Shown: positions 31,689-39,025 of the stretch, piece by piece
Numbering within the stretch: the stretch's first letter is position 1
Layout: each line of letters starts with the position of its first letter
Assembly (NCBI GenBank): GCA_035622335.1
Contig: DASPVO010000047.1
Span: forward strand, 1-60,751
Length of the DNA stretch: 60,751 nt
DNA from: DATJAJ01 sp035622335
GTDB taxonomy: Archaea > Thermoproteota > Nitrososphaeria > Nitrososphaerales > Gagatemarchaeaceae
Direction: 5' to 3'
Notes under the pieces: generated by a model
What the model was told of the DNA's origin: nothing
Database searches by the model: none
The model's input: the letters and a program-made list of their open reading frames with translations, nothing else
Position numbers and translations under genes: made by a program

Positions 31689-33134
31689 ATGTCACAGTCG
31701 AGCCAGGAGGGCATGTCCGCGAAGAAACAGGACAACTTCGACGAGTGGTACACCCAGATGATACTGAAGGCGGAGATAGCTGATTACAGTCCCGTCTCGG
31801 GATGCCTTGTCTATCGGCCCGCCGGCTACGGCATCTGGGAAGCAATACAGTCGCAGACCGACGCGGAGTTCAAGAGAGCCGGCATCCAGAACACGTACTT
31901 CCCGCTGTTCATCCCAGAGCGCCTCTTGAAGAGGGAGAAGGAGCACGTCGAAGGCTTCAACCCCGAGGTCGCATGGGTGACCGAGGCGGGAGACTCGAAG
32001 CTGGACGAGAGGCTCGCGATAAGGCCGACCTCAGAGACCATAATGTACGAGGTCGTCTCGAGGTGGGTGAGGTCGTGGAGGGACCTCCCGCTGAGGCTCA
32101 ACCAGTGGAACAACGTTGTGCGCTGGGAGTTTAGGCACCCAACCCCCTTCCTCAGAGGGAGGGAATTCCTGTGGAACGAGGGTCACTCGATGTTCGCGAC
32201 CCGGGAGGAAGCCGAATCCGAGCGCGACCAGATACTCGGGATCTACTCGAAGGTCACTGAGGAAGTGTTGGCTGTGGCCGGGTACGTGGGCAGAAAGACC
32301 GAGAGCGAAAAGTTCGCTGGGGCTGAGGCGTCCTACAGCATAGAGTTCCTTCTTCCAGACGGCAAGGCGATTCAGGGTCCCGACTTCCACTTCGACGGGC
32401 AGAAGTTCTCGAAGGCGTTCGACATCGGCTTCCTGGACCAGGCGGGAGTCAGACAGCTCGTCTACCAGAACACATGGGCGATCAGCACCCGCATGATAGG
32501 AGTGATGCTCGCAATCCATGGAGACGACAGGGGAGCGGTCATCCCTCCGAAGGTGGCTCCCATCCAAGTCGTCGTTGTGCCCATCGCGGATGAGAGGTCG
32601 AAGCCGAAGGTCCTCCCCGAAGCGAAACGGGCGAGCGAGGAACTCGCCCACTCATTCAGGACACGACTGGACGACAGAGACCACCTCACCCCCGGCCGGA
32701 AGTTCAACGAGTGGGAGCTCAAGGGCGTGCCCCTGCGAGTCGAGATAGGCCCAAGAGACCTGGAGAAGGGGGAACTGGTGCTGGTCAGAAGAGACACAGC
32801 CCAGAAGAGAAGCGTCAGGAGGGAGAAGCTCGTGGACGAGGCCGCGGGAGAGCTGGAGTCTATCCAGCGAGACCTGCTGGCTAAATCGCGGAAGGTGCTC
32901 TCAGAGAATACACACATGGTCAGCACCTATGAGGAGCTGAAGGAGACGCTAAAGGAAAAGGGAGGGATAGTCAGGGCGCAGTGGTGTGGCAGCGAGGAGT
33001 GCGAGGCGAAGTTGAAGGCGGAGACGGGGGCGAAGATACTCAACCTACCCCTCGACCAACACCCGCTCGACTCTAGCTGCGTCTCCTGCGGGAACCCTGC
33101 AAAGGTCATAGCCAACTTCGCGAAGTCGTATTGA
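31689..33134 (+). CDS. proS: Prolyl-tRNA synthetase, archaeal/eukaryotic type
   Basis: A 481-residue class II synthetase. Motif 1 region lies around YFPLFIPERLL, motif 2 is RWEFRHPTPFLRGREFLWNEGH, motif 3 the AISTRMIGVMLAIHGDD segment. The C-terminal extension carries zinc-ligand cysteines (WCGSEECEAKL, SSCVSCGNP) and ends in the tyrosine typical of this type. No bacterial insertion editing domain is present, as usual for archaeal ProRS. ATG about 30 bases after GTTCTTAAGC. Complete and of normal length. Confidence 0.96.
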   Translation: MSQSSQEGMSAKKQDNFDEWYTQMILKAEIADYSPVSGCLVYRPAGYGIWEAIQSQTDAEFKRAGIQNTYFPLFIPERLLKREKEHVEGFNPEVAWVTEAGDSKLDERLAIRPTSETIMYEVVSRWVRSWRDLPLRLNQWNNVVRWEFRHPTPFLRGREFLWNEGHSMFATREEAESERDQILGIYSKVTEEVLAVAGYVGRKTESEKFAGAEASYSIEFLLPDGKAIQGPDFHFDGQKFSKAFDIGFLDQAGVRQLVYQNTWAISTRMIGVMLAIHGDDRGAVIPPKVAPIQVVVVPIADERSKPKVLPEAKRASEELAHSFRTRLDDRDHLTPGRKFNEWELKGVPLRVEIGPRDLEKGELVLVRRDTAQKRSVRREKLVDEAAGELESIQRDLLAKSRKVLSENTHMVSTYEELKETLKEKGGIVRAQWCGSEECEAKLKAETGAKILNLPLDQHPLDSSCVSCGNPAKVIANFAKSY

Positions 33135-33136
33135 GG

Positions 33137-34039
33137 TCACGCGGGCGCGATGGGGCTCGCCGTGGAGTACAGCCTCCTCGCCTGTTCGTCCACGCTCATC
33201 GGGAGGTCGACCTTTGAGAGGGCTATCATGTGCAGCGACAGTGAAGATGCAGCCACACCGAAGCAGGCGCTCCACAGGAAGTCACGCGACCTGATGTAGG
33301 TGGATATCGTGGCGCCCGCGAGGACGTCGCCCGCGCCAGTGGTGTCGACGACCTGGACCTTCGGGACCGGCACGGAGAAGAACCTTGGACCGTCCATCAC
33401 GAGGCACGTCTCCCCGCCCCTGGTCAACAGCGCCTTCCTCACCCCAAAGTTGGAGAGCTTGCTAAGCGCGTCCGTCGGGGATGATTTTCCTGTGATCGCC
33501 TCCGCCTCCTCCATGTCCATCTTGACCGCGTCCACGCTCTTCAGAATTCCTTCGTCTTTGATGCGGGAGACTGAGACCGCACCCTCGCTGTCGAAGACGC
33601 GCACGAAGCCCTGGGGGTCCATGAAGGTGAAATCGGACTGCTTGGCGATGTCTGCGAGAAGTGAGGCGGAGATCTCCCCAGCGAGGGGGCTGACCAGCGC
33701 TGCGTTGTACCGCGTCTGAGTCAGCTGGCCGCTACTGAGGTCCTCGCACCTCTGCTCGAGGACGAGCTTCCTGTCCTGACCCTTGGCCGCAATCTTGAAC
33801 CTCGTGGTCTTGACGTTCGCGCTCCTGTCCTGCGGTGTGAGCCTTATTCCATTGCGGGCGAGCCAAACCGACTGGTCGTCCGGGAAGTCCGGGCCCACCT
33901 TCGTGATCACGTCCACGTCCATGCCGAAGCGCGCGCAGACAAGACCTGCGTAACACGGAGGCCCGCCGACGGAGGTTATCGTCCTGACCGGTAGCTGGAT
34001 CGTGTCGATGGTCATGAAACCAGCCACCAGGACCTTCAA
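33137..34039 (-). CDS. PfkB-family sugar or nucleoside kinase
   Basis: About 300 residues of the ribokinase fold. The N-terminal VLVAGFMTIDTIQLP, SVGGPPCYAGL and the C-terminal DTTGAGDVLAGATIS (anion hole and catalytic Asp) are the PfkB signatures. Substrates in this superfamily include ribose, fructose 1-phosphate, nucleosides and myo-inositol; none can be chosen. The TTG at 34039 lies about 32 bases after TTCATAAG; two more TTG codons at 34057-34060 are alternatives. It converges on proS with two bases between stops. Confidence 0.88.
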   Translation of the reverse strand: MKVLVAGFMTIDTIQLPVRTITSVGGPPCYAGLVCARFGMDVDVITKVGPDFPDDQSVWLARNGIRLTPQDRSANVKTTRFKIAAKGQDRKLVLEQRCEDLSSGQLTQTRYNAALVSPLAGEISASLLADIAKQSDFTFMDPQGFVRVFDSEGAVSVSRIKDEGILKSVDAVKMDMEEAEAITGKSSPTDALSKLSNFGVRKALLTRGGETCLVMDGPRFFSVPVPKVQVVDTTGAGDVLAGATISTYIRSRDFLWSACFGVAASSLSLHMIALSKVDLPMSVDEQARRLYSTASPIAPA

Positions 34040-34136
34040 GACTCGAATGCCCACCAACAATCGACTTATGAACTCTTTCGAGTCTGGAATCTCTAGGGAG
34101 AGTCAGAGATAAATTGAAACTTTTCCGTGCTAAGGC

Positions 34137-34637
34137 GTGGACTCGAGGGAACTCGGAGCCGCCGCGGTGGCCATCGGAGGAGCTGCTTTCCTCGCCTACG
34201 GCGCAGCGACAACCCTCGAAGTCCTAGCGTTCCACTTCGGGCTCAACTCGAGCACCCAGCTCTCGAGCAACGCAGGCTCCTTTGTCCTGATAGACGCCCT
34301 CGACCTGGCCGGGTCGGCCGCCGCGACGGTCGCCGGCGCCGCCGCAATGCTCACCGGAATCAGAGCCATCGGGACATCGGAGGGAGGCTCGCCTTTGGTC
34401 GGGGTTCTCGCTGCCCTCGCTGGCATCCTTGGCCCCACTCTGGCGTACTCCTTGACCCTGGGGCTCGCGGTCCTCACTTACAATCAGGGGTTCTTCTCGG
34501 GAGTCGACACCGCGAACTCTGCGCTTTCAGTGGCGGGCTCAACACTTGGGATACCTTTTGGTCTAGTCATAGCCGGGTCTATAATGATCAGACAGAGTAA
34601 GCCGGAAGAAGCCCCAAGCGCTGAGCATGGTTTTTAA
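34137..34637 (+). CDS. Membrane protein of unknown function, four helices
   Basis: A 166-residue integral membrane protein with four hydrophobic segments, rich in alanine and glycine (AAAVAIGGAAFLAYGAAT, VLIDALDLAGSAAATVAGAAA, LVGVLAALAGILGPTLAYSLTLGLAVL, TLGIPFGLVIAGSIMI). No domain or motif is recognised. GTG start after an AT-rich stretch, and S26e follows 30 bases downstream on the same strand. The alanine-rich helices alone do not allow a function. Confidence 0.65.
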   Translation: MDSRELGAAAVAIGGAAFLAYGAATTLEVLAFHFGLNSSTQLSSNAGSFVLIDALDLAGSAAATVAGAAAMLTGIRAIGTSEGGSPLVGVLAALAGILGPTLAYSLTLGLAVLTYNQGFFSGVDTANSALSVAGSTLGIPFGLVIAGSIMIRQSKPEEAPSAEHGF

Positions 34638-34667
34638 GCAGGGCAGGCTCGGGAATGGCAGATACTC

Positions 34668-34943
34668 GTGTCCAAGAAGAGAAAGAGTAGGGGTCGTTCG
34701 AAGGGAGGCAAGGGCAGGAGCGACATAATCCACTGCAGCAACTGCGGCGCTGCTGTCCCTAGAGACAAGGCGAAGAAGGTCACCACGAGGCTTTCGCTTG
34801 TCGAGCCGACACTCGCAAGGGAGCTTAGGCAGCAGGGCGCTTACATCGCCGCACCGACGACGGTGAGATACTACTGCATAAGCTGCAGCGTCCACTACGG
34901 CATAGTCAGGGTCAGGGCAAAGAGCGAGCGCAGGTTCACCTAA
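34668..34943 (+). CDS. rps26e: Small-subunit ribosomal protein S26e
   Basis: A 91-residue zinc-binding ribosomal protein. After a basic N-terminus (KKRKSRGRSKGG) come the CSNCGAAVPRDKAKK and YYCISCSVHYGIVRVR segments holding four zinc cysteines. S26e sits at the mRNA exit channel and is present in TACK archaea and eukaryotes but not Euryarchaeota. GTG start with TTTTTAAGC about 35 bases upstream. Length is normal. Confidence 0.94.
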   Translation: MSKKRKSRGRSKGGKGRSDIIHCSNCGAAVPRDKAKKVTTRLSLVEPTLARELRQQGAYIAAPTTVRYYCISCSVHYGIVRVRAKSERRFT

Positions 34944-34990
34944 AGGCGCCGACGCCTTGTACGGCGAATGGTTGAATCTGGTCCCCAGCC

Positions 34991-35293
34991 TTGGCCTATC
35001 ACCATCTGGAAGAGTCGCTCACCAAAGGGAACCTGTGGTTCTACATCCTGGCTGTCCTCGAAGAAGGAGAGGCCTCGCCCAACTCGATCAAGGCCGCTGT
35101 CACGAGAAGGTACGGCTTCTCGCCAGCGACAATCACGTTCTACTCCGTCCTCTACAGACTCAGGCGGGAGGGTCTGGTCAGGAGGAGCGCGGAGACGTTC
35201 AGGACCGACTACGTGATCACCGAGAGAGGCTCGGGGGAGCTCGCCAGGGCGAGAGCACTACTCGAGCGCGTCAGGAATGGCATGGGGGACTAG
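34991..35293 (+). CDS. PadR-like winged-helix transcriptional regulator
   Basis: A 100-residue one-domain regulator: GNLWFYILAVLEEGEASPNSIKAAV, then the recognition region FSPATITFYSVLYRLRREGLV and a beta-wing around TFRTDYVITERG. The C-terminal dimerisation helix is short. The gene starts with TTG 48 bases after S26e. No obvious target operator was found next to it. It is convergent with the CDP-alcohol transferase, sharing the 4 bases CTAG. Confidence 0.8.
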   Translation: MAYHHLEESLTKGNLWFYILAVLEEGEASPNSIKAAVTRRYGFSPATITFYSVLYRLRREGLVRRSAETFRTDYVITERGSGELARARALLERVRNGMGD

Positions 35294-35859
35294 CGAAGAT
35301 GCAGCACGGCTCTGTAGACCCTCTCGACGAGGGTGAATCCCGCGAGTACGGCGACTAGTATCACTCCGTAGTACACTAGCCCGAGCAGTGACGACAGTGC
35401 GAGGACTATGAGCCGCTCGCTCCTTTCCCCAATCCCTATCCCGGACAGGTCCACTCCGAGTGCGTCCCCCTTCGCCCTAGCGTAGCTCACAAGGAGGCTG
35501 AAGGAGAGAGCGAGGAGAACGTAAGAGGGCGGCGCGTACCCACCAGCGAGAACGCCCAAGAATATCGCGACTTCGGCGACCCTGTCGAGCACACTGTCGA
35601 GGAATCCGCCCACCTTCGAGACCTTCCCCATCGCCCTGGCGGCCGCCCCATCCAGGACGTCGAAGAACCCCGACGCAAGTATGAGAAGGCCGCCGAAGAG
35701 TTCCCCCCGATAACCACCGGCCCAGAAGGAGAAGCCTGAACATAGGGCGAGAAGGAACCCGACGACCGTCCAAGCGGTCGGGGACAAGCCCGCCTTCGCA
35801 CCCGCTCTCCCGAGAGACTGAAGATAACCATCGAGCCGCGCCCTCAGGCGGTTCAGCAT
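35290..35859 (-). CDS. CDP-alcohol phosphatidyltransferase (archaeal phospholipid head-group synthesis)
   Basis: About 189 residues, six membrane segments. The family motif D-G-x2-A-R-x8-G-x3-D-x3-D is intact: DVLDGAAARAMGKVSK then GGFLDSVLDR near residues 67-92. Such enzymes attach serine, glycerol phosphate or inositol phosphate to CDP-archaeol; archaetidylinositol phosphate synthase is likely but not proven. ATG at 35859 lies 27 bases after the symmetric TATATATA; the longer frame would run through that promoter. Confidence 0.88.
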   Translation of the reverse strand: MLNRLRARLDGYLQSLGRAGAKAGLSPTAWTVVGFLLALCSGFSFWAGGYRGELFGGLLILASGFFDVLDGAAARAMGKVSKVGGFLDSVLDRVAEVAIFLGVLAGGYAPPSYVLLALSFSLLVSYARAKGDALGVDLSGIGIGERSERLIVLALSSLLGLVYYGVILVAVLAGFTLVERVYRAVLHLR

Positions 35860-35880
35860 CGGATTTCGGCCGCCCAAGAC

Positions 35881-35890
35881 CATATATATA
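35881..35890. promoter_or_regulatory. Shared symmetric TATA box between the CDP-alcohol transferase and the small zinc protein
   Basis: CATATATATA is the only TATA element between two divergent genes whose best starts (ATG 35859 and TTG 35915) lie 27 and 29 bases from its centre. Each is where a leaderless mRNA would begin in its direction. Confidence 0.6.
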
Positions 35891-35914
35891 GTGAAAGAGC
35901 CTCGCGCGGGTGAT

Positions 35915-36118
35915 TTGGGCAGGGTCGACAAGGGGGTAAAGTGCGGCGTCTCTGGATGCAGCAACAACGCGGAGCGATCCCTGAGCAGGGAGCAGATGTC
36001 TGGGAGCGGCCTCAGCGTGTCTGGAGAAGGAAGGAGGGTCTACCTTTGCCACGACCACTACAAGGCGTGGAAGAAGGCGACCAAGAAGGAGAAGTCGCTC
36101 GAGAGAGCCAGATGGTAG
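35915..36118 (+). CDS. Small zinc-finger protein
   Basis: A 67-residue protein with VKCGVSGCSNNAERS near the N-terminus and VYLCHDHYKAWKKATKK in the second half, giving a likely Cys-Cys-Cys-His or Cys-Cys-Cys-His-His zinc site, and a basic C-terminus. It may bind RNA or DNA, or the neighbouring ThrRS. The TTG at 35915 was chosen from the 29-base spacing to the TATA box; GTG at 35891 would lie inside the promoter. The ThrRS gene follows after 17 bases. Confidence 0.65.
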   Translation: MGRVDKGVKCGVSGCSNNAERSLSREQMSGSGLSVSGEGRRVYLCHDHYKAWKKATKKEKSLERARW

Positions 36119-36135
36119 CCAAGGGCTGAACGGAT

Positions 36136-37836
36136 TTGAAAATTCTCCAACTCCACGCCGACTTCATAGAGTACAAGCCGATCAAGAAGGAGATCAGAGA
36201 CGCCGAGGATGCGGAGACGAGCGAGGTCCGCGAGGAGGAGCTGGTCGTCCTATTCACAGCGGTCGAGAAGGGCGACGGTGACGAGGAGGCGAAGCGGGCC
36301 GCAGAGGACGCCAAAAAGTTCCTGACCCAGCTTGGCGTCAGCAAGGTCATGATCTATCCGTTCGCGCACATCTCCCAAGACCTTGCCCCTCCTGCCGAGG
36401 CGCTGCGCGTGCTGAAGAAGATGGCCGAGGACGCGACGGCGGCAGGCCTGAAGGTCTACACAGCCCCCTTCGGCTGGAACAAGGCGCTGCAAATCAAGGT
36501 CAAGGGCCATCCTCTCGCAGAGATGTCGAGGAGTTATGGAGCCAGGCAAAGGGAGGTATCCGAACACAAGCCCCCTAAGGTGGAGAGGGAGCTCTCAGAG
36601 CACGAGCTCTTCGCGAAGATCAAGAAGTCCGACTTTGGGAACCTCCCGGAGACAGACCACAGGATAATCGGTGAAAGGCTCGACCTGTTCTCCTTCCAAG
36701 AACCCTCTCCGGGCATGGTCTACTGGCACGACAAGGGCCTGACGCTCAAGAACATCCTAATCGACTTCCTCAGGCAGGAGCTGAGGCGGAGGGGCTACCA
36801 GGAGATAAGCAACCCCGCGCTCGCCAACACGAACCTGTGGCGTGTGAGCGGTCACTCCGAGCACTACAAGGACAACATGTTCCTCACGCATCTCGGTGAC
36901 GAGGAGCTGGGTCTCAAGCCGATGAACTGCCCGTCAACATTCCTAGTCTACAGGTCTCGAAGGTGGAGCTACCGCGACCTCCCTGTCAGGTACGCCATCT
37001 TCGACCCGCTCTTCAGGAACGAGCTGAGCGGGGTGGCGAGCGGGCTCTTCAGGGTCAAGTCGCTCACCCAGGACGACGCCCACATCATCGCGACCGAGGA
37101 CCAGGCGGAGAGAGAGCTCAACGACATGCTCGACCTCATGGAGAAGGTCTACGCCGTCTTCAAACTCACGTACAAGGCGAAGATCTCGACGCGCCCCGAC
37201 GAGTCGATGGGGAGCGACGAGGAATGGGAGAGGGCCACCAACACGCTCATCAGCGGCGTCAAGAAGAGGGGCTGGCCGTACGAGGTGAAGGAGAAGGAGG
37301 GGAACTTCTACGCGCCCAAGATAGACGTCGACATCAGGGACTCGCTCGGGAGGGAGTGGCAGTGCGGGACGTTCCAGCTCGACCTTCAGATGCCCAAGAG
37401 GTTCAAGCTCTCCTACACTGGCGAGGACGGGAAGGAGCACACCCCCGTGGTGCTGCACAGGACAATCCTTGGCTCGCTCGAGAGGTTCATCGGCGTCATG
37501 CTCGAGCACTACCAGGGGAAGCTGCCGCTCTGGCTCTCCCCAGTCCAGGTCGATGTTATCCCGGTCTCCGACGAGAGCATATCGTACGGCAGGTCCGTCC
37601 TGACGAAGCTGAATGAAAGCGGAGTTCGGGCCGAGGGCTACTTCGAGACAGGGACCGTGAGCTCCAAGGTCAGGAACGCGCAGATGCAGAAGACCCCTCT
37701 GATGGTCGTCGTCGGACCAAAGGAGGAAGCCTCGAACAAGATCTCGGTGAGGGACAGGGACGGGAAGGAGACGCGGGACGTCAACCTCAGCGATTTCATC
37801 GAGAGCATACGTTCAGTCTCAGAGAAGCACGAATGA
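36136..37836 (+). CDS. thrS: Threonyl-tRNA synthetase with archaeal editing domain
   Basis: A 566-residue class II synthetase. Residues 1-140 form the archaeal N2 editing domain related to D-aminoacyl-tRNA deacylase (MKILQLHADFIEY, VMIYPFAHISQDLA, APFGWNKALQIKVKGHPLAE), which removes mischarged serine. The catalytic core has MNCPSTFLVYRSR, FRNELSGVASGLFR and the motif 3 region EHTPVVLHRTILGSLERF; the C-terminal anticodon domain includes VQVDVIPVSDE. It lacks the bacterial N-terminal TGS domain. TTG start, same strand as the small zinc protein. Confidence 0.96.
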   Translation: MKILQLHADFIEYKPIKKEIRDAEDAETSEVREEELVVLFTAVEKGDGDEEAKRAAEDAKKFLTQLGVSKVMIYPFAHISQDLAPPAEALRVLKKMAEDATAAGLKVYTAPFGWNKALQIKVKGHPLAEMSRSYGARQREVSEHKPPKVERELSEHELFAKIKKSDFGNLPETDHRIIGERLDLFSFQEPSPGMVYWHDKGLTLKNILIDFLRQELRRRGYQEISNPALANTNLWRVSGHSEHYKDNMFLTHLGDEELGLKPMNCPSTFLVYRSRRWSYRDLPVRYAIFDPLFRNELSGVASGLFRVKSLTQDDAHIIATEDQAERELNDMLDLMEKVYAVFKLTYKAKISTRPDESMGSDEEWERATNTLISGVKKRGWPYEVKEKEGNFYAPKIDVDIRDSLGREWQCGTFQLDLQMPKRFKLSYTGEDGKEHTPVVLHRTILGSLERFIGVMLEHYQGKLPLWLSPVQVDVIPVSDESISYGRSVLTKLNESGVRAEGYFETGTVSSKVRNAQMQKTPLMVVVGPKEEASNKISVRDRDGKETRDVNLSDFIESIRSVSEKHE

Positions 37837-37857
37837 AAAAATGGGGAAGGACCGCCG

Positions 37858-38955
37858 TCAGCTGGCGGTCACAACGTAGCTTGCTATCGCTTGATCGCCG
37901 AGAACGGTGACCAGGTACTGCTGTCCGGGGACGATCTCAAGGCCTCTCGTGAGCCCGAACCCGAGCTGTATCGCGCCCGTGTAAGAGAAGGAGTAGCTCC
38001 TGCCAACCGTCAGGTTGTAGCCCAGCTCCGAAGGTATCAGGCTGGCGTTCGAGTTCGTGAAAGTCTTGACGGTGATGGGGATCAGCTGACCCTGGTCTGT
38101 CGCTGCGAAGGTGAGTGAGCCGACCAGGATGGGTACGATCCTGCCGCTCGTGGCGGGCCTCAGCGACCCGACTAGAGGAGAGATCACGACCGCCTTGACG
38201 AGCGTTGACGCGTTGCCGGTGTTCTTGACGCCCAGCGTCACACCCGTGCTGGAGAGAGACGCGCCCGTCACTCCGAGGTTGGAGGTGTAAGCCTCCAGCT
38301 CGTGGTTGAACCAGGCCCTCTCGGCCAGAGCGAATCTGAACCCTATCTGGAGCATCTGGGGTGTGATGTTCGAAAGCGGGACGGGTAGAGCTATCGCCCT
38401 CGCGGAGACTAGGAAGACGGGGTTGTTGGAGGTACCCCAGTTGACAATCAGAGGCGAGATGTCCATGATCGCCGCCGCGCCCTGGGTGCTGTTGACGTGT
38501 ATCCCACCGACCACCAGGACGGTGAGGTTGTCCTGTCTGAAGTTAGCAGTGTAGTTAGTGCCTTCGTAGGTGACTTCGCCGGACGAGACGACGAACCTGA
38601 CCCTGTTGTAGTTCCCGAACGGGACCTTGCCCGTCCCTATGGTCAGACTGATGTTCTGCGTCGCGAAGAGCTCGACCGTCCCCGAGCCTCCGAGCGTCAG
38701 CCACCCTGCGGGTGCCGTCTCGTTCGACTCGTGGATCGCGACGTTAGTGTAAGTCATGTACAGGTCTGTCACGCCCTTCGGCGCGATTGGTGGGTCTGAG
38801 ATCAGCAGGGCCACCTGGCCCGAGCTGCTCGATGCTGACTGAGTGTTGCTTGATGCGGACTGCGCGCGCGGTTCGACCACGTAGAGTATGGCCACTGCCC
38901 CGACCACTATGATCGCGACCACCGCAAGCGCGAGCGCCGCCGTCGTTTTCTTCAT
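37858..38955 (-). CDS. Secreted or membrane-anchored protein with DUF4382-like domain
   Basis: About 365 residues. An N-terminal helix (ALALAVVAIIVVGAVAILYVV) precedes a Ser/Asn/Gln-rich linker and an extracellular region (VALLISDPPIAPKGVTDLYMTYTNVAIHES at about 45-75) typical of DUF4382, followed by NRVRFVVSSGEVTYEG. The second half has beta-rich repeats and several possible N-glycosylation sites. It lacks a C-terminal helix. ATG at 38955 is 28 bases after a TATA; a second ATG five codons upstream would be too close to it. Cargo or ligand unknown. Confidence 0.75.
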   Translation of the reverse strand: MKKTTAALALAVVAIIVVGAVAILYVVEPRAQSASSNTQSASSSSGQVALLISDPPIAPKGVTDLYMTYTNVAIHESNETAPAGWLTLGGSGTVELFATQNISLTIGTGKVPFGNYNRVRFVVSSGEVTYEGTNYTANFRQDNLTVLVVGGIHVNSTQGAAAIMDISPLIVNWGTSNNPVFLVSARAIALPVPLSNITPQMLQIGFRFALAERAWFNHELEAYTSNLGVTGASLSSTGVTLGVKNTGNASTLVKAVVISPLVGSLRPATSGRIVPILVGSLTFAATDQGQLIPITVKTFTNSNASLIPSELGYNLTVGRSYSFSYTGAIQLGFGLTRGLEIVPGQQYLVTVLGDQAIASYVVTAS

Positions 38956-38977
38956 ACCGACACCATGCACATGGTCC

Positions 38978-38988
38978 GAATATTAGCC
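38978..38988 (-). promoter_or_regulatory. TATA box of the DUF4382 gene
   Basis: The minus strand reads GGCTAATATTC, centred 28 bases before the ATG at 38955. It lies in the 70-base gap after the end of the polymerase gene. Confidence 0.55.
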
Positions 38989-39025
38989 GTGCGCATGCGG
39001 GGTCTGGACTCCGGGTCCACCTCCC

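Noticed and set aside
34957..35358. Two other plus-strand frames over the PadR-like gene
   Set aside because: They lack motifs and are Gly/Arg-rich, whereas the third frame gives a clean winged helix.
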